This document shows positions 1 to 5,874 of a stretch of 9,967 nucleotides of DNA, in pieces. Position numbers and translations under genes: made by a program. This DNA is from CBDVBZ01 sp965372355 (GTDB lineage: Bacteria; Krumholzibacteriota; Krumholzibacteriia; WVZY01). Each line of letters opens with the position of its first letter. Position 1 is the first letter of the stretch. The notes under the pieces are model-generated. The model was given only the letters and a program-made list of their open reading frames with translations, was not told the origin of the DNA and made no database searches. The DNA is taken from NCBI GenBank assembly GCA_965372355.1, contig CBDVBZ010000125.1, positions 1 through 9,967 of the forward strand, read 5' to 3'.

Positions 1-21
1 AGGCGCGTCAAGGATACAAGT

Positions 22-98
22 TGGTGGGCGATGCTGGATTTGAACCAGCGACCCCCTGCGTGTCGAGCAGGTACTCTAACCAACTGAGCTAATCGCCC
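22..98 (-). tRNA. tRNA-Val (anticodon GAC)
   Basis: Read on the minus strand, a full cloverleaf folds. The acceptor stem is GGGCGAT/ATCGCCC with discriminator A and an encoded CCA (22-24). The D arm is GCTC/GAGT, with one G-U pair. The anticodon stem CCTGC/GCAGG closes the 7-nt loop TCGACAC; the variable loop is 5 nt and the T arm GCTGG/CCAGC has loop TTCAAAT. Loop positions 34-36 are GAC (plus-strand 62-64), which decodes valine GUC/GUU; A73 and anticodon A35-C36 fit valyl-tRNA synthetase identity. The odd point is base 33, which is C where U is almost universal. The gene lies downstream of dnaK on the same strand but probably has its own promoter. Confidence 0.93.
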
Positions 99-122
99 AC
101 GATTTCGAAATCTGTTGTCCCA

Positions 123-151
123 TGTGTAACGCCTTTGGAGCGTTAGGTCAA
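123..151 (-). promoter_or_regulatory. Candidate promoter of tRNA-Val
   Basis: On the minus strand TTGACC (151-146, five of six to the -35 consensus) is followed after 17 nt by TACACA (128-123, a weak -10 with three matches). A start near position 116 would leave a leader of roughly 18 nt before the mature tRNA. A perfect inverted repeat TAACGC-N7-GCGTTA (127-132 and 140-145) sits in the spacer and overlaps the -10; whether it matters is unknown. The weak -10 keeps confidence low. Confidence 0.3.
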
Positions 152-171
152 GGGAGACTTGGGAGGGTGGG

Positions 172-200
172 CGGCCCGATGCGAAGCGGCGAAAGGGCCG
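172..200 (-). terminator. Possible dnaK terminator hairpin
   Basis: A perfect 6-bp inverted repeat CGGCCC/GGGCCG (172-177 and 195-200, 17-nt loop) lies about 30 nt past the dnaK stop codon. No T-run follows it on the minus strand, so it is not a standard intrinsic terminator. It could slow polymerase or protect the mRNA 3' end. Confidence 0.22.
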
Positions 201-230
201 TGAACAAACACGCAGGGCCGCCCCAGACGA

Positions 231-2180
231 CTACTTCTTTTCTCCATCGTCGATGACCTCGAACTCGGCGTCGACGACCTTTGACTCACCCTCGCTCGGG
301 CCACCTGCGCTGTCCGGCTGCGGACCGCTCTGCGGTGTCGGGCCGCCCTCGGTCCCCGTTGCCTGAGCAGCCTCATCGGCGCTTGCGCTCTGATACATCT
401 TCTGCGCCACTTCCTGCCAGACCTTGTTGAGGGATTCGGTCGCCGCTTTGATCTCCTGTGTGTGATCGGTTTTTAATGCGGTCTGGATATCCTCGATGCC
501 CTTTTTGAGTTTATCCGCATCGCCCGGATCCACGCGATCCTTGTGCTCTTCGAGCTGTTTTTCGGTCTGATAGACCATCGCGTCCGCCGCGTTCTTGGCG
601 TCAACGAGTTCCCGCTTCTTTTTGTCCTCATCGCCCATCTTTTCCGCGTCATCGACCATGCGATCGATTTCCGAATCGCTCAAACCGCTCGAGGCCTTGA
701 TGACAATCTTCTGCTCCTGGCCGGTGCCCTTGTCCTTGGCCGACACGTTGAGAATACCATCGGCATCGATATCGAATGTCACCTCGATCTGCGGCGTGCC
801 ACGCTGCGCCGGCGGAATACCGGCCAGCTGAAAGCGACCGATCGTCTTGTTGTCTACCGCCATCTCGCGCTCGCCCTGGAGCACGTGGATATCCACCGCC
901 GTCTGTCCATCGGCAGCCGTCGAGAAGATCTCACCCTTGCGCGTCGGGATCGTCGTGTTTCTCGCGATGAGCTTCGTGGCGACATTCCCGAGCGTCTCGA
1001 TACCGAGTGAGAGCGGGGTCACATCGAGAAGGAGCACATCCTTGACGTCGCCGCCGAGGATGCCACCCTGGATCGCCGCACCGACACAAACGACCTCATC
1101 CGGGTTGATCCCCTTGTGCGGCTCCTTACCAAAGAGCTCTTTCACCGTCTCTTGAACCTTGGGCATACGGGTCGATCCACCGACGAGGATGACTTCGTCC
1201 ACGTCACCCGCCTTCAAACCCGCGTCCGCCATCGCTTTCTTGCACGGTCCGACCGTTCTCTCGACGAGGTCTTCGACGAGCTGCTCGAACTTCGCGCGCG
1301 TGATCGACATGTTGAGGTGCTTGGGACCCGATGCATCCGCCGTGATAAACGGCAGGTTGATATCGGTCTGCGTCCGTGTGGAGAGCTCGCACTTGGCCTT
1401 CTCCGACGCCTCCTTGAGACGCTGGAGCGCGATCGCATCCTTGCTGAGATCGATGCCCTGATCTTTTTTGAACTCCTCTACAAGATGATCGATGAGGCGT
1501 TGGTCGAAGTCGTCGCCACCCAGGTGTGTATCCCCGTTCGTAGCTTTCACCTCGAAGACCCCCTCGCCGATCTCCAGGATAGAAATATCGAACGTGCCAC
1601 CCCCAAGGTCGTAGACGGCGATCGTCTCTTCCTTCTTCTTGTCGAGACCATACGCCAGTGCGGCGGCCGTGGGCTCGTTGATGATGCGCTTGACCTCGAG
1701 CCCCGCGATCTTGCCGGCATCCTTGGTCGCCTGGCGCTGATTGTCGTTGAAGTATGCGGGTACGGTGATCACCGCATCGGTGACCTTCTCTCCCAGATAA
1801 GCCTCCGCAGCCTCTTTGAGATACTGCAGAATCATGGCCGAGATCTCCGGCGGACTGTAGTCCTTCTCCTGGAGTCTCACCCACGTATCACCATTATCCG
1901 CCTCGGTGATCTTGAACGGAACCTCTCTGGATTCCTGTGATACCTCGGAGTGCTTGCGACCCATGAACCGCTTGATCGAGTACACCGTGCTCTCGGGGTT
2001 CGTGATTGCCTGGCGCTTGGCCAGCTGGCCGACCAGCTTCTCCCCATCCTTCGTAAACGCCACCACCGACGGTGTCGTGCGTCCGCCATCCGGGTTGGGG
2101 ATCACCTTGGGCTCTCCCGCCTCGATGACCGCCACACAGGAGTTGGTTGTCCCTAGATCGATTCCGATTGTCTTAGCCAT
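231..2180 (-). CDS. dnaK: Chaperone protein DnaK (Hsp70)
   Basis: Cytosolic ATP-dependent Hsp70 chaperone that binds exposed hydrophobic peptides and cycles with DnaJ and GrpE. The 649-aa product is full length. It starts MAKTIGIDLGTTNS, with the phosphate-1 loop at residues 6-14. Phosphate-2 DLGGGTF is at 191-197, the adenosine motif VILVGGSTR at 330-338, and the linker VLLLDVTPLSLG joins the nucleotide-binding and substrate-binding domains. A helical lid follows, then a Gly/Pro/Ser/Gln-rich disordered stretch (about 605-635) and the acidic tail EFEVIDDGEKK. The segment around residues 80-100 matches the insertion of Gram-negative-type DnaK. A GAGAGGA ribosome binding site lies about 10 nt before the ATG. 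The gene is isolated: no grpE, dnaJ or hrcA adjoins it, and no CIRCE or convincing sigma-32 promoter is visible in the 237 nt upstream. Stop codon is TAG. Confidence 0.99.
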   Translation of the reverse strand: MAKTIGIDLGTTNSCVAVIEAGEPKVIPNPDGGRTTPSVVAFTKDGEKLVGQLAKRQAITNPESTVYSIKRFMGRKHSEVSQESREVPFKITEADNGDTWVRLQEKDYSPPEISAMILQYLKEAAEAYLGEKVTDAVITVPAYFNDNQRQATKDAGKIAGLEVKRIINEPTAAALAYGLDKKKEETIAVYDLGGGTFDISILEIGEGVFEVKATNGDTHLGGDDFDQRLIDHLVEEFKKDQGIDLSKDAIALQRLKEASEKAKCELSTRTQTDINLPFITADASGPKHLNMSITRAKFEQLVEDLVERTVGPCKKAMADAGLKAGDVDEVILVGGSTRMPKVQETVKELFGKEPHKGINPDEVVCVGAAIQGGILGGDVKDVLLLDVTPLSLGIETLGNVATKLIARNTTIPTRKGEIFSTAADGQTAVDIHVLQGEREMAVDNKTIGRFQLAGIPPAQRGTPQIEVTFDIDADGILNVSAKDKGTGQEQKIVIKASSGLSDSEIDRMVDDAEKMGDEDKKKRELVDAKNAADAMVYQTEKQLEEHKDRVDPGDADKLKKGIEDIQTALKTDHTQEIKAATESLNKVWQEVAQKMYQSASADEAAQATGTEGGPTPQSGPQPDSAGGPSEGESKVVDAEFEVIDDGEKK

Positions 2181-2417
2181 TTCTGATCATTCCTCTCGTC
2201 TTGATTATGACACGTTGCTTATGCTCTAGAGTTCTGTGGGACCCCTTCACGCAGGGCCTCCACCCTCCTATAATCAAGTCACGTGCCACCGAACGGAAAA
2301 TATATAACTTCTTATTGGAATGGATGTTAGCAGGTTTCAGCGAGTTGCCGCAATCGGAGGCATTCAAGAACCATGACACCGTGGCATGACTACTGACATT
2401 ATATCATGCACGCTTTG

Positions 2418-2732
2418 TCACGTATTGCCGTTCTCGCGATTGAGCATACCGAGGAGTAACTGGAGCCCGACACGGAAATCCGAGTCGTCTGCGGGGTCGC
2501 CACCGCCCGCCTCGAGGGCGAACCGGCTGTGCGGCGAGTTCGATTCAACGGTGACGTGCTGCCACCGCGGGTCGGAGAGGACAACGCCCTTCCGCACACA
2601 CGTCTCGAGAAAGCCGGCCCACTCCTCGAGGAATCGACTCGACGGCGATTCACCGCTCTTGAGGACCGGCAGATGGAACCCGTGCTCCCGAGAGACGGCG
2701 TTCAGTACGGAGAGAAACTTTTGATCGTTCAT
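2418..2732 (-). CDS. Hypothetical protein, 104 aa
   Basis: I do not recognise a family. The ORF reads as a soluble, mixed-charge protein with no membrane segment, signal peptide or cysteine motif. It has a predicted helical N-terminal half (MNDQKFLSVLNAV, then FLEEWAGFLETCVRKGVVL) and a short Gly/Asp-rich stretch near residues 75-83 before a Leu-rich C-terminal helix. I chose the ATG at 2732; the frame stays open upstream to a TTG at 2801, but that extension is basic and low in complexity. No good ribosome binding site precedes the ATG, which weakens the call. It lies between dnaK and the tRNA nucleotidyltransferase, same strand, with 230 nt upstream that also holds the plus-strand RNA candidate. 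Its protein-like composition favours a real gene. Confidence 0.5.
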   Translation of the reverse strand: MNDQKFLSVLNAVSREHGFHLPVLKSGESPSSRFLEEWAGFLETCVRKGVVLSDPRWQHVTVESNSPHSRFALEAGGGDPADDSDFRVGLQLLLGMLNRENGNT

Positions 2733-2828
2733 GGCATGCGGTTGCGGTTTGTGTGGTTGTTTCCTGTTATACGGAGAACGTGTATGGAAAGTTATGCTCA
2801 AGTTTCAGAGTTTTCAAGAACTTTTACA

Positions 2829-2858
2829 TTGACATCATCCACGAGAACTACCTAAATT
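2829..2858 (+). promoter_or_regulatory. Sigma70-like promoter for plus-strand RNA
   Basis: A perfect -35 TTGACA (2829-2834) is followed after 18 nt by TAAATT (2853-2858, four of six to the -10 consensus). Transcription would start near 2865. No plus-strand protein gene follows before the opposing gene ends at 2964; the start instead falls 8 nt before the first arm of a long inverted repeat. Confidence 0.42.
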
Positions 2859-2864
2859 GTGAGC

Positions 2865-2963
2865 AGGGAAGACCCCTGCAAGTTGGTATTGCCCCAGCAC
2901 TTACTCGACTTTTTGGACCAGCCTCCAAGAAGGAATCACGTGCACGGCTTGCAGGGGCTTTTT
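2865..2963 (+). ncRNA. Candidate structured small RNA, about 100 nt
   Basis: The segment is closed by a perfect 10-bp inverted repeat, CCCCTGCAAG (2873-2882) with CTTGCAGGGG (2948-2957), followed directly by C and TTTTT (2959-2963), as in an intrinsic terminator. Inside, GCAC (2897-2900) can pair with GTGC (2940-2943). A 9-bp hairpin CTTTTTGGA/TCCAAGAAG (2909-2917 and 2924-2932, one G-U pair, loop CCAGCC) forms the apex. The whole would be a rod-like RNA. The T-run ends one base before the stop codon of the opposing nucleotidyltransferase gene, so the RNA fits the intergenic space exactly. I could not match it to SRP RNA, 6S RNA or a riboswitch. It could instead be the large-loop terminator of an untranslated transcript. 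Function unknown. Confidence 0.42.
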
Positions 2964-4334
2964 CTATCCCCCATTGCCGCCGTCGCCGTACGCCGTCAAC
3001 AGACCGAGAAGCACGTCGCGCTCGTTGAGCGCCGGGTCGTCAAGCACCTTTTCAAACACATCCCGGAGGATCGCACCCACCCTTTCCCCCGAATCGAGAC
3101 CGAGGACGTTCATCACATCTTTTCCGTCGATCGCCAGATCCTGGATCTTGAGCGCGTGATGCGCCTCGCGCTCCTCGTTGACCCGCTGCCACAACTCGTC
3201 GATCTCGCCCAGCCGGTCGGCCCGGCCGCGTGACATCATATCGGCACGCTTGAGCTCGAACATCGCGTCCAGATTCTCTTCACCGACGGTGCGGATAAAC
3301 CGCCTCACCGCGGCCCCGCTCCACGCGGGCTCGTAGTGAACCATATGGTAGCGGACGAGATGCTCGCACCGTTTGACGAACTCGTTGCTGTAGCGCAGCC
3401 GCGTCAACACCGTCCTCGCAATCTCCGCGCTCCCCTTCTCGTGACCGTAGAAGACGACCTTCGAACCGCCGTCGTCATCCGTCACGGTTTTTTTCGCAGC
3501 GACCTTGCCGATATCGTGGAGCAGGGCCGCCCACCGCAGGAGCACATCGCCCTTCGGTGCGGCGTCACAACTCTTGACTGAGTGCCAGAACACATCGTCG
3601 GGATGAAATTCGTTCTGCTCGACACCGACCGCCGTATCGAGTTCGGGGAGAACGACGGCGAGCACGCCCATGGTGTGCATCATCGCAAACGCGTCGCTGG
3701 GTCTGTCGCACTGAACAAAGATCTTGCTGAACTCATCCTGGATACGCTCCGCACTGAGTGTGCCGAGACCCGGCACCGCCGCCTTCATGGCCTCCGCCGT
3801 GTCGTACTCGACATCGAGCTCGAACCGTCCCGCAAAACGAATACCCCTCAGGATACGCAGCGGATCCTCCCTGAACGCCTCGGCAAATATCATCCGCAGC
3901 CGGCGGTTCTCGATATCCTTACGGCCCCCGAATGGATCGATAACCCGGCGGTCCTGGACATTCTGGGCGATCGCATTGATCGTAAAATCCCGGCGCCCGA
4001 GATCGACCTCGACGGCGAGTGTTTCCTGCCAGTCGACATCGAACTCGCGGTGCCCCGTACCCGTAGACACTTCTTTACGCGGAAACGCGATGTCGTATTC
4101 GAACGTTTCGCCCTCGGGTCGAAATTTAAACACCCCAAACGATTTACCGACGAGGACGATCCGTCCATACCGCGTCAGGACCGCTTCGAGCTGCTCGGGT
4201 GACATCCCGCGCACCAGGTAGTCGACATCCTCCGGGCTGGTCTTGAGCCCCATCAGCTCGTCACGCACGGCTCCACCCACGCGGTAGAGCTCACCGTGTT
4301 GGATCAGCGTCTTCTGCCATTCATGGAGTTTCAT
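2964..4334 (-). CDS. tRNA nucleotidyltransferase / poly(A) polymerase family protein with HD domain
   Basis: Class II nucleotidyltransferase of the CCA-adding enzyme/poly(A) polymerase family, which adds CCA (or A, or CC) to tRNA 3' ends or tails RNA; cytosolic. The 456-aa product shows YRVGGAVRD (residues 17-25), catalytic carboxylates in EDVDYLV (D36, D38), a likely third at D81, the RRDFTINA motif (114-121), DPFGGRKDI (133-141) and EDPLRILRGIRF (156-167). An HD domain follows with LLHDIGK (H273, D274), as in CCA enzymes with phosphohydrolase activity. The ATG at 4334 begins MKLHEWQKTL and overlaps the end of the upstream membrane-protein gene by 14 nt, with no clear ribosome binding site, so translation is probably coupled. 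The frame extends further upstream, but only inside that gene. The tRNA gene in this window already encodes CCA, so a repair or partial-addition role is possible. CCA-adding and poly(A) activities cannot be separated by eye. Confidence 0.9.
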   Translation of the reverse strand: MKLHEWQKTLIQHGELYRVGGAVRDELMGLKTSPEDVDYLVRGMSPEQLEAVLTRYGRIVLVGKSFGVFKFRPEGETFEYDIAFPRKEVSTGTGHREFDVDWQETLAVEVDLGRRDFTINAIAQNVQDRRVIDPFGGRKDIENRRLRMIFAEAFREDPLRILRGIRFAGRFELDVEYDTAEAMKAAVPGLGTLSAERIQDEFSKIFVQCDRPSDAFAMMHTMGVLAVVLPELDTAVGVEQNEFHPDDVFWHSVKSCDAAPKGDVLLRWAALLHDIGKVAAKKTVTDDDGGSKVVFYGHEKGSAEIARTVLTRLRYSNEFVKRCEHLVRYHMVHYEPAWSGAAVRRFIRTVGEENLDAMFELKRADMMSRGRADRLGEIDELWQRVNEEREAHHALKIQDLAIDGKDVMNVLGLDSGERVGAILRDVFEKVLDDPALNERDVLLGLLTAYGDGGNGG

Positions 4335-5349
4335 CGGCGTCTGCGGGTTGTGGGGTCTTGCTCGATTCCATTGGCGTCTTGAGTTTCTCGCGGAGCGATC
4401 TCGGCATAAAGAGCCACGCAAACAGGCCGACCAGGGCAACGGCGTACAGACCGAGCAGGACATACATCAGTGCGAAGGCGACCGACTGCGCGGGGTCGTC
4501 GATTCCGACAATTCCAAAGAAATAGATCACGGCGGCCTCGCGTGTGCCAAGACCCGAGATCGATATCGGAATGATCTCGACGAGGGTGAGCATCGGCAGG
4601 ATCAATGCCATGTAACCAAGCGACACGTCGATATGGAGAACGCGTGTCACGGTGTGTGCGAGCAACAGCACCAGCACCCAGAACGCGAACGTGTGGAGAA
4701 AGCAAACGCTGGTGCGCCGCCAGTTGCGCAGATAGACCGCCAGGCCATCATAGAAGGCGTTAACATGAAGCGATAGCTCGGCGCGGTATTTCTCGGGTGT
4801 GAGTGCTTTGAAAAACGGACCAAAGAACTTTCGCATCAGCTCGCGGTGCAGCAAGAGATAGATCAGCCCGATCAGAACCGGCACACAACCGAGCATGATC
4901 CACACCGCGGGAAGCTGTATATAATAGAAGGAAAAAACAAACACGGCGACGACGCCGAGCAACAACATCACGATCACATCGAACAGGCGATCGATCACAA
5001 CCGTGACGAAACACTCGGCAAAGCTGCGGTTGATATCGCGGCTCAAGTAGTATGCGCGCAACGCATCACCCACCTTGGCCGGTGTGACCGATGCGCCAAA
5101 GAAACCAATCGCCCACACCATGCCACTCCGCCACAGCCCGTAGTCGATGCCGATGATCCGCATGAGGTACTGCCAGCGCAACGCGTGCACCCACAGGATC
5201 AACACCGTGAAGACCGGAAAGATGAGGAGCTTGACCGGATCGATCCCCCGGATAATCTCGAGGACATTGGCAAGACCGATCCCCCGGATGATCCAGACGA
5301 ATATCGCGAGCCCTATCAGGGGCAAGATGAGTGTTATCCAGCGTTTCAT
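4321..5349 (-). CDS. Lysylphosphatidylglycerol synthase TM-region family (UPF0104) membrane protein
   Basis: Polytopic inner-membrane protein of 342 aa, similar to the transmembrane (flippase-like) region of MprF and to the UPF0104/AglD-type family. Hydrophobic helices run through most of the protein, starting with residues about 5-24 and 41-60. Family landmarks are SVTPAKVGDALRAYYLS (87-103), matching the usual P-A-x-x-G-(D/E)-x-x-R-x-Y-x-L signature, and SISGLGTREA ending at residue 272, matching P-x-x-G-x-G-x-R-E-A. The C-terminus is a charged cytosolic tail. There is no aminoacyl-transfer domain, so lysyl-PG synthesis itself is not supported; a lipid or isoprenoid-linked transport role is inferred. 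The ATG at 5349 (MKRWITLIL) puts the first helix at the N-terminus; an upstream start would add a basic, Gly-rich leader. It is first of a two-gene unit with the nucleotidyltransferase and divergent from the sulfate-activation cluster. Confidence 0.88.
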   Translation of the reverse strand: MKRWITLILPLIGLAIFVWIIRGIGLANVLEIIRGIDPVKLLIFPVFTVLILWVHALRWQYLMRIIGIDYGLWRSGMVWAIGFFGASVTPAKVGDALRAYYLSRDINRSFAECFVTVVIDRLFDVIVMLLLGVVAVFVFSFYYIQLPAVWIMLGCVPVLIGLIYLLLHRELMRKFFGPFFKALTPEKYRAELSLHVNAFYDGLAVYLRNWRRTSVCFLHTFAFWVLVLLLAHTVTRVLHIDVSLGYMALILPMLTLVEIIPISISGLGTREAAVIYFFGIVGIDDPAQSVAFALMYVLLGLYAVALVGLFAWLFMPRSLREKLKTPMESSKTPQPADADETP

Positions 5350-5469
5350 GGTGTGTCTCGGCCCGGGCGCGCCCACCACCCGGCGATTCCCCTTTCTTAT
5401 CTCCCGCGGACTTCCATAACCACCCCGGCGACCCACTCCGCGGAATCACGGATTAAACAACAAGATAGC

Positions 5470-5499
5470 GTTATACTACCACAATCAGCCCGCGCCGAA
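5470..5499 (-). promoter_or_regulatory. Weak candidate promoter of the membrane-protein operon
   Basis: On the minus strand TATAAC (5475-5470, five of six to the -10 consensus) lies about 120 nt before the ATG at 5349. The corresponding -35 region (TTCGGC, 5499-5494, 18-nt spacer) is poor. This is the best -10 seen in the divergent intergenic region on this strand. Confidence 0.22.
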
Positions 5500-5515
5500 G
5501 ACCTGTAAAAACGGC

Positions 5516-5544
5516 TTGCAAAACGGCTCGAACACTCTTATAGT
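5516..5544 (+). promoter_or_regulatory. Sigma70-like promoter of the RHH-sat-AP-cysC-AP cluster
   Basis: TTGCAA (5516-5521, four of six to the -35 consensus) is separated by the ideal 17 nt from TATAGT (5539-5544, five of six to the -10 consensus). Transcription would start near 5551, about 40 nt before the first ATG and inside the inverted repeat at 5547-5567. The downstream genes are closely packed, so this could drive all five. Confidence 0.5.
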
Positions 5545-5546
5545 AC

Positions 5547-5567
5547 TCTAATCTGAGTGTTATTAGA
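5547..5567. promoter_or_regulatory. Inverted repeat, candidate operator
   Basis: A perfect 6-bp inverted repeat, TCTAAT-N9-ATTAGA, starts 2 nt after the -10 element and covers the predicted transcription start. It lies immediately upstream of a ribbon-helix-helix gene, a family that often represses its own promoter by binding short repeats. The N9 spacing resembles CIRCE but the half-sites do not. As an RNA the repeat would form only a weak A/U-rich hairpin, so a DNA operator is the better reading. Confidence 0.35.
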
Positions 5568-5590
5568 ACCTCAGCGGGCATCCTTCTTGC

Positions 5591-5824
5591 ATGCACGATC
5601 GAATCTCGATGAACGACAAAGTCACAATCAAGATACCCAGACGTCTGTATTCCAAAATACAGCAACTGATTACGGAATCGGGGTTCAACTCACCCACCGA
5701 TTTTATCGTGTATGTGCTGCGCGACGTTCTCAGCGAGACGGGCGCCGATAGCTCGAGTGAGTTCTCCGCGGACGAACTCAAGGCCCTAAAGCAAAAACTG
5801 CGCAACCTGGGCTATCTCGACTGA
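5591..5824 (+). CDS. Ribbon-helix-helix (CopG/Arc-like) protein with C-terminal LGY tail
   Basis: Small protein of 77 aa, probably a dimeric DNA-binding repressor. Residues about 9-15 (KVTIKIP) form the predicted DNA-contacting beta strand. Two helices follow, RRLYSKIQQLITESG and then SPTDFIVYVLRDVL, with the S-P-T-D-F helix cap typical of ribbon-helix-helix proteins. After a Ser-rich linker it ends in a charged amphipathic tail, DELKALKQKLRNLGYLD, which matches the tail of APS kinase in the same cluster. Two in-frame starts exist, 5591 and 5609; neither has a clear ribosome binding site, and the second would begin MNDKVTIKIP, directly at the fold. It is the first gene of the cluster, 50 nt before sat, just downstream of a promoter and an inverted repeat, so autoregulation is a natural inference. 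DNA binding is not proven; the protein could instead be an adaptor. Confidence 0.82.
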   Translation: MHDRISMNDKVTIKIPRRLYSKIQQLITESGFNSPTDFIVYVLRDVLSETGADSSSEFSADELKALKQKLRNLGYLD

Positions 5825-5874
5825 GAAATTACCGCAGAGCCGACCCCCAACCATCACGTGGAGGAGAAGGATCA

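Noticed and set aside
1116..1940. Long open frame on the plus strand opposite dnaK
   Set aside because: It is the antisense shadow of a highly conserved gene; the translation is Arg/Leu/Asp-rich with no family features and no ribosome binding site.
2873..2957. Signal recognition particle (4.5S) RNA as identity of the rod-like RNA
   Set aside because: Length and shape are similar, but the conserved apical GGAA tetraloop and AGCAG/CAGG internal loops are not found on either strand.
2865..2963. 6S RNA or a T-box leader
   Set aside because: Too short for 6S RNA with its central bubble, and no T-box sequence or downstream synthetase gene.
3582..4202. 206-codon plus-strand frame opposite the nucleotidyltransferase
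   Set aside because: Antisense of a gene with all family motifs intact; no independent evidence of coding.
4846..5508. 220-codon plus-strand frame opposite the membrane protein, ending in the divergent intergenic region
   Set aside because: His/Gln/Asp-rich antisense translation of hydrophobic helices, a common artefact.
5547..5567. CIRCE (HrcA) element
   Set aside because: The N9 spacing fits, but the half-sites TCTAAT/ATTAGA do not match TTAGCACTC/GAGTGCTAA and the downstream gene is not a chaperone.
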